Shown one piece after another: positions 7,517 to 16,335 of a stretch of DNA of 64,000 nt (within the stretch, counting starts at the first letter, position 1; the number at the start of each line of letters is the position of its first letter). The DNA is from a bacterium (GTDB lineage Bacteria > Bacteroidota > Ignavibacteria > Ignavibacteriales > Ignavibacteriaceae). Below the pieces are notes generated by a model. The model was not told the origin of the DNA, did not search any database, and saw only the letters and a program-made list of their open reading frames with translations. The position numbers and the translations under genes were made by a program. The stretch is taken from positions 992,001 to 1,056,000 of the forward strand of contig JADJWC010000001.1 in assembly GCA_016716565.1 (NCBI GenBank), read 5' to 3'.

Positions 7517-9646
7517 TTACGGTACTTGTGTTGTTTTACCATTATTGATATTCCAAAGCTGATTAACATCGTGAATCGTAACTCCACTGTTCATATTAAA
7601 ATCACCTTCGAGATAACCCATATTACCATTCTGGATTAACCATACATTATCTCTGTCAGATGTATTGACGACTCCATCAGCATTACCGTCTGTCGCAACC
7701 ATTCCATATTTTCCTGTACCTAATTCAACCATTGGGTTTTGACCATATGCTTTATTCATTGCATTTGTAAAATCGTATAAAGCTGATGTTAGTGATAATT
7801 CAACTGGTGCTGCTGACATTATTGCAAGATGGTTCCTGTGGTGTATTGCTATATAATAAGAACCAGGATCGACATTCGTAAAGAATACTCCTTCGCTGCC
7901 ATTTGGTTCTAATAAAAGTCCATCATTTTTTAGAATAGCTGCGCGACTGGAGATAATTTGAGATGGATTTGCTGCGTTTCTTAATTCGACTAATACCCAA
8001 TCTACCATCGCAGAGTTTGGACCGGAGCTAAAACTTTCATTACCATTATAATTCCAAGGAGGCTGATTATAAGGTTGTGAATTCGGTAGGAATGAACCTT
8101 GAGTTAAATTCGTTGACATAAGATTATTATTGAATGGTCCTTGAAGATATACCTTGCCTCTAACTCTGACATTATTAGATTGACTTTCGGTATATTCCAG
8201 AGCGCCAATATCCCACGCACCTGTTCGTGGATTTCCTAAAATATCATAAGCTAAAAACGGATATTCGGTAGACAAATCAACTCCCATATCCCTGCCTGCC
8301 GTTGTGTAGTAATCTGCTTTATCAAGTCCATATTTATTAGTGAATACAATAAGATTAGAATTTGCTGTATCACTATTTACATCATAACCTAACCCTTGCC
8401 AAGCCTCAAAAGTTCTGACCACGCCGTAAGTAGCAAGATAATCTTCATAACCACCATACTCGGCATATAAATTATAATCACAATATCCGATAACAGTTGG
8501 GGCATTGATATTAAGATGTCCGTTAATATTTGTATCAACCACGCATAGATTATTTGCAAAGAACATACTATCCGCACCCCAAATTGTAAACAAGCCCGGA
8601 TTTCTACCTTTGATAATTATTGTGTTATTAAATACTCTCGCTGTTATAGCAGGGTCTAAACTTGCTCTGCCCAAACCTATTGCACCTATGCCAGTATATT
8701 GCTTCCTATGAACAAGTATGTTATTGTAAATCAGAATCTCCATCGGGGGGTCTTCTGCGTTCTGATGATTGTAGATTAAGTTATTCCACATCACTCCGTT
8801 TGGATTCGTATCTATAATTAAGTTATTTGAAATCGTAAATCTTCGTCTTGAAAAATCAGTATTTCCAGGAAAACCTAAATCAGATATTTGTATTCCATCT
8901 CTGTGTGCATCTGTTGTCATACTGCCATTTCTCATTATAATGGTATTGCCATCAATAGTATGTCCGCCTAAACCACCTGCTATGCCAAAGGGGTCTGTAT
9001 TATTGTCAAGGTCATTCTCAGGCTGTTCTATGTGAGAATTTGTTACCTTAATAGTATTGCCCTCTAAATAAAACATACCATTACGCCCATTGCCTATTAT
9101 ATTCCAATTATCCATTATAATCATACTGTCTCTGTAATAACGACCATCAGCACCAGAACCTCCGAGATAAAACATTAGACCACTAGTTGTTCTGTCATCA
9201 GTGCAATTAAAGCCTGTAAGTTTAAGATTGGTTATATTGGCAATCTGTAAAATCCATTGTGTATCATTATTATACGGAAGAATATTAACATCACCATTAT
9301 GTCCTGTGTGCCAAGCGGGGGCTATTACAACTTCCGAATCATAAACAATACCATCCAGTCCATAAACCTCAAATGCCGGATATATCCTATGTGCGTATGC
9401 ACCTGCTTCTCCACGATAATCGCCATTAGAAACATAAACAGTATCACCACCTTGCAGTATGTCAAAGTTAATACCGTCTGAAACGTGCTGAGAATCGGAT
9501 ATAGACGTCCACGCATCAGTCCAGCTTCTTCCAGTATTTGCACCTATGGCATCTTTATCTACATACCAGATTGTCTGTGCAATGGCATCGCCATCAAGTT
9601 GGTTAATTGCAAAATAAAGAAGAGTGCTTAGTAGTATTGCTTTCAT
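7517..9646 (-). CDS. Secreted right-handed beta-helix protein with dockerin-like C-terminus
   Basis: This 709-residue protein has a signal peptide (MKAILLSTLLYFAINQ). Its body of short beta repeats (INGNTIIMRNGSM, ISNNLIIDTNPNGVMWNN, RVFNNTIIIKGRN) is typical of parallel beta-helix proteins related to polysaccharide lyases. It includes a GNPRTGAWDIGALEY segment, common at the end of such helices. The last 60 residues hold two calcium-loop-like motifs (DGNADGVVNTSDRD and DFNMNSGVTIHDVN) typical of dockerin type I repeats, and there is no T9SS tail. AGGAG lies before the ATG at 9646. It may bind or cut extracellular polysaccharide; the substrate cannot be told. Confidence 0.8.
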   Translation of the reverse strand: MKAILLSTLLYFAINQLDGDAIAQTIWYVDKDAIGANTGRSWTDAWTSISDSQHVSDGINFDILQGGDTVYVSNGDYRGEAGAYAHRIYPAFEVYGLDGIVYDSEVVIAPAWHTGHNGDVNILPYNNDTQWILQIANITNLKLTGFNCTDDRTTSGLMFYLGGSGADGRYYRDSMIIMDNWNIIGNGRNGMFYLEGNTIKVTNSHIEQPENDLDNNTDPFGIAGGLGGHTIDGNTIIMRNGSMTTDAHRDGIQISDLGFPGNTDFSRRRFTISNNLIIDTNPNGVMWNNLIYNHQNAEDPPMEILIYNNILVHRKQYTGIGAIGLGRASLDPAITARVFNNTIIIKGRNPGLFTIWGADSMFFANNLCVVDTNINGHLNINAPTVIGYCDYNLYAEYGGYEDYLATYGVVRTFEAWQGLGYDVNSDTANSNLIVFTNKYGLDKADYYTTAGRDMGVDLSTEYPFLAYDILGNPRTGAWDIGALEYTESQSNNVRVRGKVYLQGPFNNNLMSTNLTQGSFLPNSQPYNQPPWNYNGNESFSSGPNSAMVDWVLVELRNAANPSQIISSRAAILKNDGLLLEPNGSEGVFFTNVDPGSYYIAIHHRNHLAIMSAAPVELSLTSALYDFTNAMNKAYGQNPMVELGTGKYGMVATDGNADGVVNTSDRDNVWLIQNGNMGYLEGDFNMNSGVTIHDVNQLWNINNGKTTQVP

Positions 9647-10225
9647 ATGTTCATCTCCTGATTGGCATCAACAATAAATTTTCTATTTTGTATCTATTAA
9701 CAATAAACCTATATAATTCCTCTGGTTTTTATGTTTCTACTATATATCCAGTTTGTTTAAGAGTTAATAGCTTTGATAATGGCTTATGTCAATTACAATT
9801 ATAAAAAAGCATAAACCGCAGAATAAACGAGAATTAAAAAGAAGAATATCTTGTTCCAGAGTTGGTCAAGTGTTAATGTGCTGAATAAAAGTTTGAATGA
9901 GTACAAGCGTTTCATCTCATTTGCTATTATTTAATAATTTTCAATAATTAAACAAAAAATATGCCCTCAAGAAACAATATTATTTTACTCTTTTCGAAAT
10001 CGGGCTTCAGAAAATTCTGCAAATCAGGTAATAATTACTTTTTTTTCTCAATAAGGGGAAATGAATGCGACAACAGGAGTTTGGAAGGGATGATTACAAG
10101 AAATTAACTCCACATAAACAATTTTTCATTTCTTGGGTTAGAAAGTTACTTTTCTTTATATCAAATAAAAAGTCACTTAACTTGGTATAGGTGAGTTTAT
10201 TTTACAAACAGACACATGCAGATGC
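9647..10225. other. Gene-free AT-rich region
   Basis: About 580 bp lie between two minus-strand genes. I see no supportable gene, strong hairpin or repeat. It must contain the promoter of the beta-helix gene. Confidence 0.45.
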
Positions 10226-11317
10226 TTAATTAAATATCTCAATTAAATGTGAAACGATTCTTTGAGAAGCACATCCATCCCATAATTCGGGAACAGTTCC
10301 TCTCTTCCATTTTCCCTGAAAAAGTTTTTCTAGTGCAGGCTTAATTGCGGATGGATCAGTACCTATTAATTCATTAGTTCCCTGCTCAACTGTCTCCGGT
10401 CTTTCAGTATTATTTCTTAAAGTAAAACAGGGGACACCCATTACAGTTGTCTCTTCTGTGATACCGCCGGAGTCCGTAATTACACCTTTTGCTCTTTCAA
10501 CCAGGTAATTAAACTCGAGATAGCTCAAAGGTTCCGTAATAAATAAATTTGGTTCACTAATTTTCAAATCATTAAAAATCTTTGCTGTTCTTGGGTGCAT
10601 TGGAAAAATCACAGGTAATCCATGGACATTATTTACTATTTCACTGATATATTTCTTAAGTTTTTTCCCTTCATCTACATTAGCAGGCCGATGTAACGTA
10701 ATGATGAAATAAGATTTTTCTTTGAGATTTATTTTATCCCATAATAAAGGTTTTTTAAATCTATGTTTATTTGTTAGTAATGAATCAATCATTACATTGC
10801 CAACAAAGAAAATCCGGTTATTATCAATACCGGCTTTTGCTAAATTGGATCCTGCCCATCTGGTGGTTGTGAAAAAATAATCAGCAAGACAATCAGTAAC
10901 CATACGGTTAATTTCTTCCGGCATCGTTAAATCATAAGAACGAATCCCGGCTTCAACATGTGCAACTTTTATATTTAGTTTTTTTGCAACTATACTGCAA
11001 GCCATCGTACTGGTCACATCACCTACAACAATAACTAAATCAGATGAATTAGTTAATAGTTCTTTTTCAAATGCTACCATAATAGCTGCAGTCTGTTCAG
11101 CCTGAGTACCTCCGCCGCATCCAAGATTTATATCCGGATCGGGAATATTAAGCTCTTCGAAAAATGTTCTGCTCATACTGTCATCATAGTGTTGTCCTGT
11201 GTGGACAAGTCGATATTGAATGTCATTTTTCTTGAATTTATGATCATTAATTGCTTTTATGATTGGTGCGATTTTAATAAAATTAGGTCGTGCCCCTGCA
11301 ACTATAGTTAGTTTCAT
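10226..11317 (-). CDS. wecB: UDP-N-acetylglucosamine 2-epimerase family (WecB/WbpI type)
   Basis: This 363-residue non-hydrolysing UDP-sugar 2-epimerase is of normal family length. Visible motifs are the GARPNFIKIAP start, HTGQHYD, VVGDVTSTMACS, HVEAGIRSYDLTMPEEINR, TLHRPANVD and DSGGITEE near the C-terminus. WecB makes UDP-ManNAc from UDP-GlcNAc. The close homologue WbpI epimerises UDP-GlcNAc(3NAc)A. Because homologues of WbpA, WbpB and WbpD lie 11-14 kb away (21770-24655), the WbpI role is a serious alternative. AAGGA precedes the ATG. The gene is cytoplasmic and divergent from the sugar transferase gene. Confidence 0.9.
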   Translation of the reverse strand: MKLTIVAGARPNFIKIAPIIKAINDHKFKKNDIQYRLVHTGQHYDDSMSRTFFEELNIPDPDINLGCGGGTQAEQTAAIMVAFEKELLTNSSDLVIVVGDVTSTMACSIVAKKLNIKVAHVEAGIRSYDLTMPEEINRMVTDCLADYFFTTTRWAGSNLAKAGIDNNRIFFVGNVMIDSLLTNKHRFKKPLLWDKINLKEKSYFIITLHRPANVDEGKKLKKYISEIVNNVHGLPVIFPMHPRTAKIFNDLKISEPNLFITEPLSYLEFNYLVERAKGVITDSGGITEETTVMGVPCFTLRNNTERPETVEQGTNELIGTDPSAIKPALEKLFQGKWKRGTVPELWDGCASQRIVSHLIEIFN

Positions 11318-11704
11318 TCTTAAAATTCCTTTTATATTGCTTCTTAAATACTTCGAAATTTATACCAACAAGATACGAGTTCTCTAATTTTCAATATCTT
11401 TAATTTTTTTGTTTAATATAAATCAGCTACTTCCATTGAATTAATATAATTTTTTGTTAACAAATTTTAATAAAGCTTACTATTTGGTTGCTATACTGAG
11501 CTATTAAGTAATCAAGCTTTTAATAAAGCAAGAAGAATAAATTATTTTCTGCTTGTTTTGTTTTGTAACATAGACCCAATATGAGATAAGAAATGATCCA
11601 TAAATTGCTTTTTTAGTTGATTTTATTAGATATTTCTCGGTACAAATCTGGTTAATGGTAAATGCTACACTTTATAAACTAATTTATCACTGAGGGCTCT
11701 TTTT
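11318..11704. other. Divergent intergenic region between epimerase and sugar transferase genes
   Basis: This 387-bp AT-rich region probably holds both promoters. GAGGG at 11692-11696 is the likely ribosome binding site for the TTG start at 11705. No other structure was seen. Confidence 0.5.
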
Positions 11705-12469
11705 TTGAGGGATGAACTAGACATTAAAACAGATTTCGTTGATTTTAGAGGAAGTAAACCACGGTCTAAAGTTTTTAGGCAGTTTAATACTTTTTTAATC
11801 CTCGGGAATTACTATAATGTTCTGTTTTATTTTCTAATCTATACACTGTCGTTTTCCTTATTTTATTCCATCTCTCAGATCAGATTTAACTTTGATTATG
11901 GATATCTCATAAACCTGTTATTACTTTTAATTTCTACATTCTTCGGTGCGTCTTTCTCTGGAAAATTAAAGCTAAACAGAAAGGAAAATCCCGACCAAAT
12001 TCTTAAAGCACTTTATTCTTCCACATTTATTACCCTTTCATTTTTAATAATTTTCTTTTTTATTCAGGATGTTAATCGCATAACCAGAATAAACATATTG
12101 TCGGCAGTTTTCAGTGGCCTATCAATCGAATTGTTTTACTTCATTTTAATGCACAATAACAGGCAAAATAAGGGAAGTTATATCAGGAATATTAAGTTAC
12201 CTCTTTTATACATACTTCTTGATGGAATTGTTTTAAGTCTGTTTTGCTATTTTGAAATCGTATTAAACCTGACCCCGTTTTTTGATAATAAAACTGAAAT
12301 ACTTTTACTTGTCCTTATTTATCTCAGCTGGATTGTCTCTGCCGCGATCACACATAAATTTATACCTGCCGAAGTCTATACCAGCAGAATGAATGCGTTT
12401 GAACTTCAGGTGAAATTCTATTTAAGAATAATATTCTTAACTATTCTCGCAATCATTTTTTACAATTAG
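11705..12469 (+). CDS. N-terminal membrane half of a frameshifted sugar transferase
   Basis: This 254-residue frame starts at TTG 11705 with GAGGG eight bases before it. It contains about six to seven hydrophobic segments and no soluble domain. It stops at TAG 12467, but the -1 frame continues without a stop through another hydrophobic segment (VKALAGYALVSSLLTIILF) into the sugar-transferase frame downstream. The break falls in a run of six T (12456-12461); one more T would join the two into a single protein of about 680 residues. I therefore regard it as the 5' part of one gene, broken either by mutation or by a sequencing error. Confidence 0.75.
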   Translation: MRDELDIKTDFVDFRGSKPRSKVFRQFNTFLILGNYYNVLFYFLIYTLSFSLFYSISQIRFNFDYGYLINLLLLLISTFFGASFSGKLKLNRKENPDQILKALYSSTFITLSFLIIFFFIQDVNRITRINILSAVFSGLSIELFYFILMHNNRQNKGSYIRNIKLPLLYILLDGIVLSLFCYFEIVLNLTPFFDNKTEILLLVLIYLSWIVSAAITHKFIPAEVYTSRMNAFELQVKFYLRIIFLTILAIIFYN

Positions 12470-12594
12470 AATTTTCAAATGCTGTCAATTTTGTAAAAGC
12501 ACTCGCCGGTTATGCTTTAGTATCTTCACTTCTTACTATAATCTTATTTTCCAGAAAAATAAAGAACAAGAGTGATGAGGCAACAGTTGTTTTT

Positions 12595-13749
12595 TTGAAA
12601 GCATATGAGCTGAATGATACAGTTAATCGGTCAAATGGCAGAAATCGTAATGGAAGATACGGCTTTTCTGACATTGAGGCAGTTAATTCGAATGATGATT
12701 ATAAGAAGATCGACTTTGATTACTTAAAAAACTATGGAAATGTTTTTTCTATTTTAGATACCATAATTGACTTAAAAACATTTGATACAAGAAGCACTTT
12801 AATCCTCAATTCTGACCAGCCTATTGATGTATCAAATCAAAAAAAGGACTTTTTTCAGTTATTAGTGAATCTACATGTTCTGAATGATCAGATCAAGCTT
12901 AATGATTATCTACTGCAGGTTAGGGAATCTTTATTAGATAAGGGTGTTTTTGTTGGGGCATTACTTCCACATCACTACAGATATCGAAGATATTTAAAAA
13001 AATATTCATTTTATTTTGCAAATGTGCTTTATTTCTTTGACTTTCTTTGGAAGAGGGTAATGCCCAAGTTGCCGATTACTAGAGAAATATATTTCACATT
13101 CAGCAAAGAAAAAGATAGGGCAATCTCGCTAGCGGAAGGATTGGGAAGATTAGTTTATTGCGGTTTCAAAATTCTTGACTTAGTTGTGGTAGATGATGTG
13201 GTTTATTTTGCTGCTGCAAAAAATGGCAGCTTTAATCCGGATAAGAAATTCTTTTATAGCCCGATCTTTAAAATGAAGCGTGTTGGTAAAAATGGAAAGC
13301 CAATTTATGTTTATAAGCTTAGAACAATGTACCCATATTCTGAGTTTATACAGGATTTCATTTATAATCAGAACAAGCTTGAAACTGGTGGTAAATTCAA
13401 GAATGACTTTAGAGTACCGGCGTGGGGAAGATTATTTAGGAAACTCTGGATAGATGAACTGCCAATGTTAATTAACTGGCTCAAAGGTGATCTGAAAATT
13501 GTAGGCGTGCGCCCGATTAGTAACCATTATTTAAGTTTGTATTCAAAAGATCATCAGGAACGAAGAAAAACCTTTAAACCTGGTTTGTTACCCCCATATT
13601 ACGCTGATATGCCAAAGACTATTGAAGAAATTGAGCAGTCAGAAAAAAGATACTTAGATGCTTATGAAAGAAATCCTTTGAAAACAGATTTCAAGTATTT
13701 CATTAAAGCACTGGATAATATTTTGATTGGGAAAAAACGCAGCGCCTGA
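12595..13749 (+). CDS. Bacterial sugar transferase, C-terminal half of frameshifted gene
   Basis: The frame is open from about 12457 and follows on from the membrane half upstream. The C-terminal 170 residues form a bacterial sugar transferase domain: FKMKRVGKNGKPIYVYKLRT, the WIDELPMLINWLKGD segment with the Asp-Glu catalytic dyad known from PglC/WbaP, and VGVRPIS. The usual N-terminal KRxxD re-entrant hairpin and the GITGWAQVNGR motif are absent; the latter is replaced by KPGLLPPYYADMP. Enzymes of this class move a sugar phosphate to undecaprenyl phosphate to start surface polysaccharide synthesis. This variant resembles a Bacteroidetes subgroup with a separate membrane domain. Its donor sugar is unknown. 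Confidence 0.8.
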   Translation: MKAYELNDTVNRSNGRNRNGRYGFSDIEAVNSNDDYKKIDFDYLKNYGNVFSILDTIIDLKTFDTRSTLILNSDQPIDVSNQKKDFFQLLVNLHVLNDQIKLNDYLLQVRESLLDKGVFVGALLPHHYRYRRYLKKYSFYFANVLYFFDFLWKRVMPKLPITREIYFTFSKEKDRAISLAEGLGRLVYCGFKILDLVVVDDVVYFAAAKNGSFNPDKKFFYSPIFKMKRVGKNGKPIYVYKLRTMYPYSEFIQDFIYNQNKLETGGKFKNDFRVPAWGRLFRKLWIDELPMLINWLKGDLKIVGVRPISNHYLSLYSKDHQERRKTFKPGLLPPYYADMPKTIEEIEQSEKRYLDAYERNPLKTDFKYFIKALDNILIGKKRSA

Positions 13750-13977
13750 GTATTTTAAAAAAGTAGCCTTTCTAACTTTTATCCATAAAATCATACATTG
13801 ACTTAATAACTATTTTTAGGTAATAATAATATAAAATATTCAAATTTCTGTCTATGAATACACACGCTTTAATTAATAAATCTTTTGGTGATGACTGATA
13901 TTTGGACGTATTATCTGTCCTAGAATATTATTGCATAGTCGTATTAATAATATTAAATAATGAAGAAGGATAACAAT

Positions 13978-14829
13978 ATGTTTATAAAAAATTCTGGTCT
14001 TATTTTATGCATTTTACTTTCATTTATTCTCATTAGTTGTAAAAATTCAGAGGAATCAAATATGGAAAATCAGGTAAATATTATTTTTTTACATCACAGC
14101 ACGGGCAATTATATCTGGCATGGAGGGATGTCAAAAATTGCAAGAAAATTAGGATGGTTTAGCAGTGATGTTGAGAAATGGTTCGAAGATTATAATGAAA
14201 AACAAAACAAAAATTATAACATTATTGAAACTGACTTTCCTAAAAAATCCCCCTATGGATGGAGTAATTATCCCTTTGATTATTACAATATCTGGGTTAA
14301 AAATGCCGGTGATCAGCCTTTTAAAGAAGAACCAACTCTTGAAATATTAACAAAGAAATATAATGTAATAGTATTTAAACATTGCTTTCCTGTTAGTAAC
14401 ATTGGTGCAGATAACTCAGAGCCGGATATTAATTCAGCAAGTAGAACTCTTGGTAATTATAAACTGCAATATGAGGCCTTGAAGAAAAAACTTCTCGGAT
14501 TTCCTGATACAAAATTTATCCTCTGGACTCCAACCGCGCAGGTGGAAAATCGTACTAATAAGGAAGAAGCTCAGCGAGCAAACGAATTTTCAGCATGGGT
14601 GAAAAATGAATGGGATACTAAAGGTGATAATATCTTCCTATGGGATTTTAGAGAATTGCAGGTTGAGGGAGGATTATTTTTTAAAAATTCTTATGCGGAG
14701 AGTGATGATGATTCACATCCAAATAATACATTCTCTGGAACGGTTGCACCATATTTTTCCCAAAGAATAGTCGATGTCATTGAAGGAAGAGGGGATACAG
14801 CGAGTTTAACTGGTAAACAGGATGAATAA
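13978..14829 (+). CDS. SGNH-hydrolase-like lipoprotein
   Basis: The ATG at 13978 is preferred over 13960 because GAAGGA lies eight bases before it. The protein has 283 residues, with a lipoprotein signal (LSFILISC). The mature part has an early FLHHSTGNYIW block, a central IVFKHCFP block and a late DDDSHPN block resembling the Asp-x-x-His site of SGNH/GDSL esterases. It shares IKHCF-like, FxxW and DSHPN blocks with the two T9SS proteins at 14962-18249 and is a diverged relative. It may remove acyl groups from surface polysaccharide, given the neighbouring sugar transferase; that is inference. Confidence 0.7.
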   Translation: MFIKNSGLILCILLSFILISCKNSEESNMENQVNIIFLHHSTGNYIWHGGMSKIARKLGWFSSDVEKWFEDYNEKQNKNYNIIETDFPKKSPYGWSNYPFDYYNIWVKNAGDQPFKEEPTLEILTKKYNVIVFKHCFPVSNIGADNSEPDINSASRTLGNYKLQYEALKKKLLGFPDTKFILWTPTAQVENRTNKEEAQRANEFSAWVKNEWDTKGDNIFLWDFRELQVEGGLFFKNSYAESDDDSHPNNTFSGTVAPYFSQRIVDVIEGRGDTASLTGKQDE

Positions 14830-14918
14830 TTACACGTGTATTTATTTAATTACCGGACATATTAGCAAAGGAAGGTGACAGCTGATGCCGGAATTGTTCT
14901 ATACTTCATTTTGAGGAA

Positions 14919-14954
14919 GCACAGATAAATATGAATTATCATATTTATCTGTGC
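14919..14954. terminator. Strong inverted repeat between convergent genes
   Basis: A perfect 15-bp stem (GCACAGATAAATATG with CATATTTATCTGTGC) has a 6-nt loop and sits between two convergent genes. It lacks a clear T-tract, so it may act as a bidirectional terminator or mRNA-stabilising hairpin. Confidence 0.65.
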
Positions 14955-14961
14955 AAGAGAG

Positions 14962-15618
14962 TCATTTAATCAATATCATTTTTCGGGTTGATGTAAAGTT
15001 ATCAGTTTTTAATCTGTAAAAATATACTCCTGAATTTAATCCCTCAGCATTAAAAATTACTGAATGTTTTCCTTCATTCATATATCCGTCTACCAGGGTA
15101 TCTACGACTGAACCCGAAATATCGTAAATTATTAATGAGATATTTCCTGATTTTGCCAGCGAAAAATTTATTTCAGTGGTTGGATTAAATGGATTTGGAT
15201 AATTCTGATTAAGCGAATAACTATTCGGTTTCAAAATTGATTCCCGTATACCTGTCGGGATCCCTACCTCATAATTTATAGCAGCATTAAAAGCTTTCTG
15301 AACAAAATCTGGAGCAACAAGTTCAGTACAAGCCTCATTGGGGTGTGAATCAGTTGGTGAATCAGAAAGTGATAATGGAAGAAAATTAGCTGAGTCAACC
15401 AGTTCAAAGTAATCATATATATATACATTGGGAGGAAAAGCACCATACAGTGTATCAAGTCCCGTCTGTAACGTATCAACCATCCATTTATTAAACCATC
15501 TTAATCTTGCCGCATCATCAGGATTATTCCCAGTCGGAACAATTGGAGGTATATTCCACCACACAAAGAATTTTGCGGGTATTGCTCCATCTTTCGTGCA
15601 ATCTTCCTTGCATACCAT
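14962..15618 (-). CDS. SGNH-like T9SS protein, copy A, 3' part (frameshifted)
   Basis: The true coding part of this frame begins near 15575, where it continues the SGNH domain (FFVWWNIPPIVPTGNN ... DSPTDSHPNEACTE). It ends in a T9SS tail (LNQNYPNPFNPTTEINF, DISGSVVDTLVDG, TRKMILIK). The 5' part is in another frame (15501-16055). Copy A has four T at 15571-15574 where copy B has five (17765-17769); restoring the fifth joins the frames. The tail is unrelated in DNA to the tail of copy B although the SGNH domain is nearly identical. Confidence 0.75.
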   Translation of the reverse strand: MVCKEDCTKDGAIPAKFFVWWNIPPIVPTGNNPDDAARLRWFNKWMVDTLQTGLDTLYGAFPPNVYIYDYFELVDSANFLPLSLSDSPTDSHPNEACTELVAPDFVQKAFNAAINYEVGIPTGIRESILKPNSYSLNQNYPNPFNPTTEINFSLAKSGNISLIIYDISGSVVDTLVDGYMNEGKHSVIFNAEGLNSGVYFYRLKTDNFTSTRKMILIK

Positions 15619-16120
15619 TGAAAATTATAAATTGTCTGGTCATATGGTCGATTTATTGTATCACTTGGCTCTCCATAAGACCAAATATCTGATTGAGAAG
15701 CAAAACAATGTTTAATCATTATAATGGAGTAAGTCTCAGTATCAAGATAATCTTCTTTGAATGAGTAAGTGCCTTCATCATAAAACGCACCTTTCCATTC
15801 CCATAATCTATTGCCTCCAGGTGGATAATCATCTGTTGGATTATAAATTGTGCAACTATCTTCTCCAGTATAATTATTGGCAATATTATATGCCAACAAT
15901 TCAGCAGGCACATCAGTTGTTACTCCATTTTGAGTATAGATTTGAGAACCTACCGATTGAACCAGGTATGCCATTTTTCTAAATTTCTCCTGCCCAAAAA
16001 TGTTGGAGCCTAGCCCGATCAAAATGATTAAGACAAGAATTGTTTTATTCTTCATTATCAGCTTCCTTAAATTAAAAATATTTGAAAATTGAACCACCAA
16101 AAAAGAGCTTAAACAAATTA
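15269..16120. repeat. Segmental duplication, copy A (852 bp)
   Basis: It is almost identical to 17465-18314. It covers the upstream leader, signal peptide and SGNH domain but stops before the T9SS tail. The three length differences between copies are one T at 15571, one AT unit at 15415-15424 and one base near 15790; together they account exactly for the 2-bp length difference. Confidence 0.85.
15501..16055 (-). CDS. SGNH-like T9SS protein, copy A, 5' part (frameshifted)
   Basis: The start is placed at ATG 16055 with AAGGAAG before it, rather than at the upstream ATG 16100. A signal peptide (MKNKTILVLIILIGLGSNIFG) is followed by the first two-thirds of the SGNH-like domain, with SIIMIKHCFASQSD. 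The correct frame ends near 15575, after which the frame runs on out of register. Together with 14962-15618 it would encode a secreted protein of about 360 residues. Confidence 0.75.
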   Translation of the reverse strand: MKNKTILVLIILIGLGSNIFGQEKFRKMAYLVQSVGSQIYTQNGVTTDVPAELLAYNIANNYTGEDSCTIYNPTDDYPPGGNRLWEWKGAFYDEGTYSFKEDYLDTETYSIIMIKHCFASQSDIWSYGEPSDTINRPYDQTIYNFQWYARKIARKMEQYPQNSLCGGIYLQLFRLGIILMMRQD

Positions 16121-16335
16121 CAGGCCACTATGATTTATTACTTTTTGAATGATTAAACGTAGGAAAAAATGTTTAAAATATTCCAATCTTAATTTTTATG
16201 TGGTAAAATATACTTAATAAAAATATTTATAGCTATACTTAAATGACAATGATTGAAGCTCTTTTGTTTCGCGTCAGGAATATTATCTTATAAGATTACA
16301 TTCCTCTACTTCATTAAAACCTGTCCGCCGTAGTG

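Noticed and set aside
12456..12462. Programmed -1 frameshift in the sugar transferase gene
   Set aside because: The T6 run is not in the phase of a slippery heptamer, and similar homopolymer breaks occur in unrelated genes, so error or mutation is more likely.
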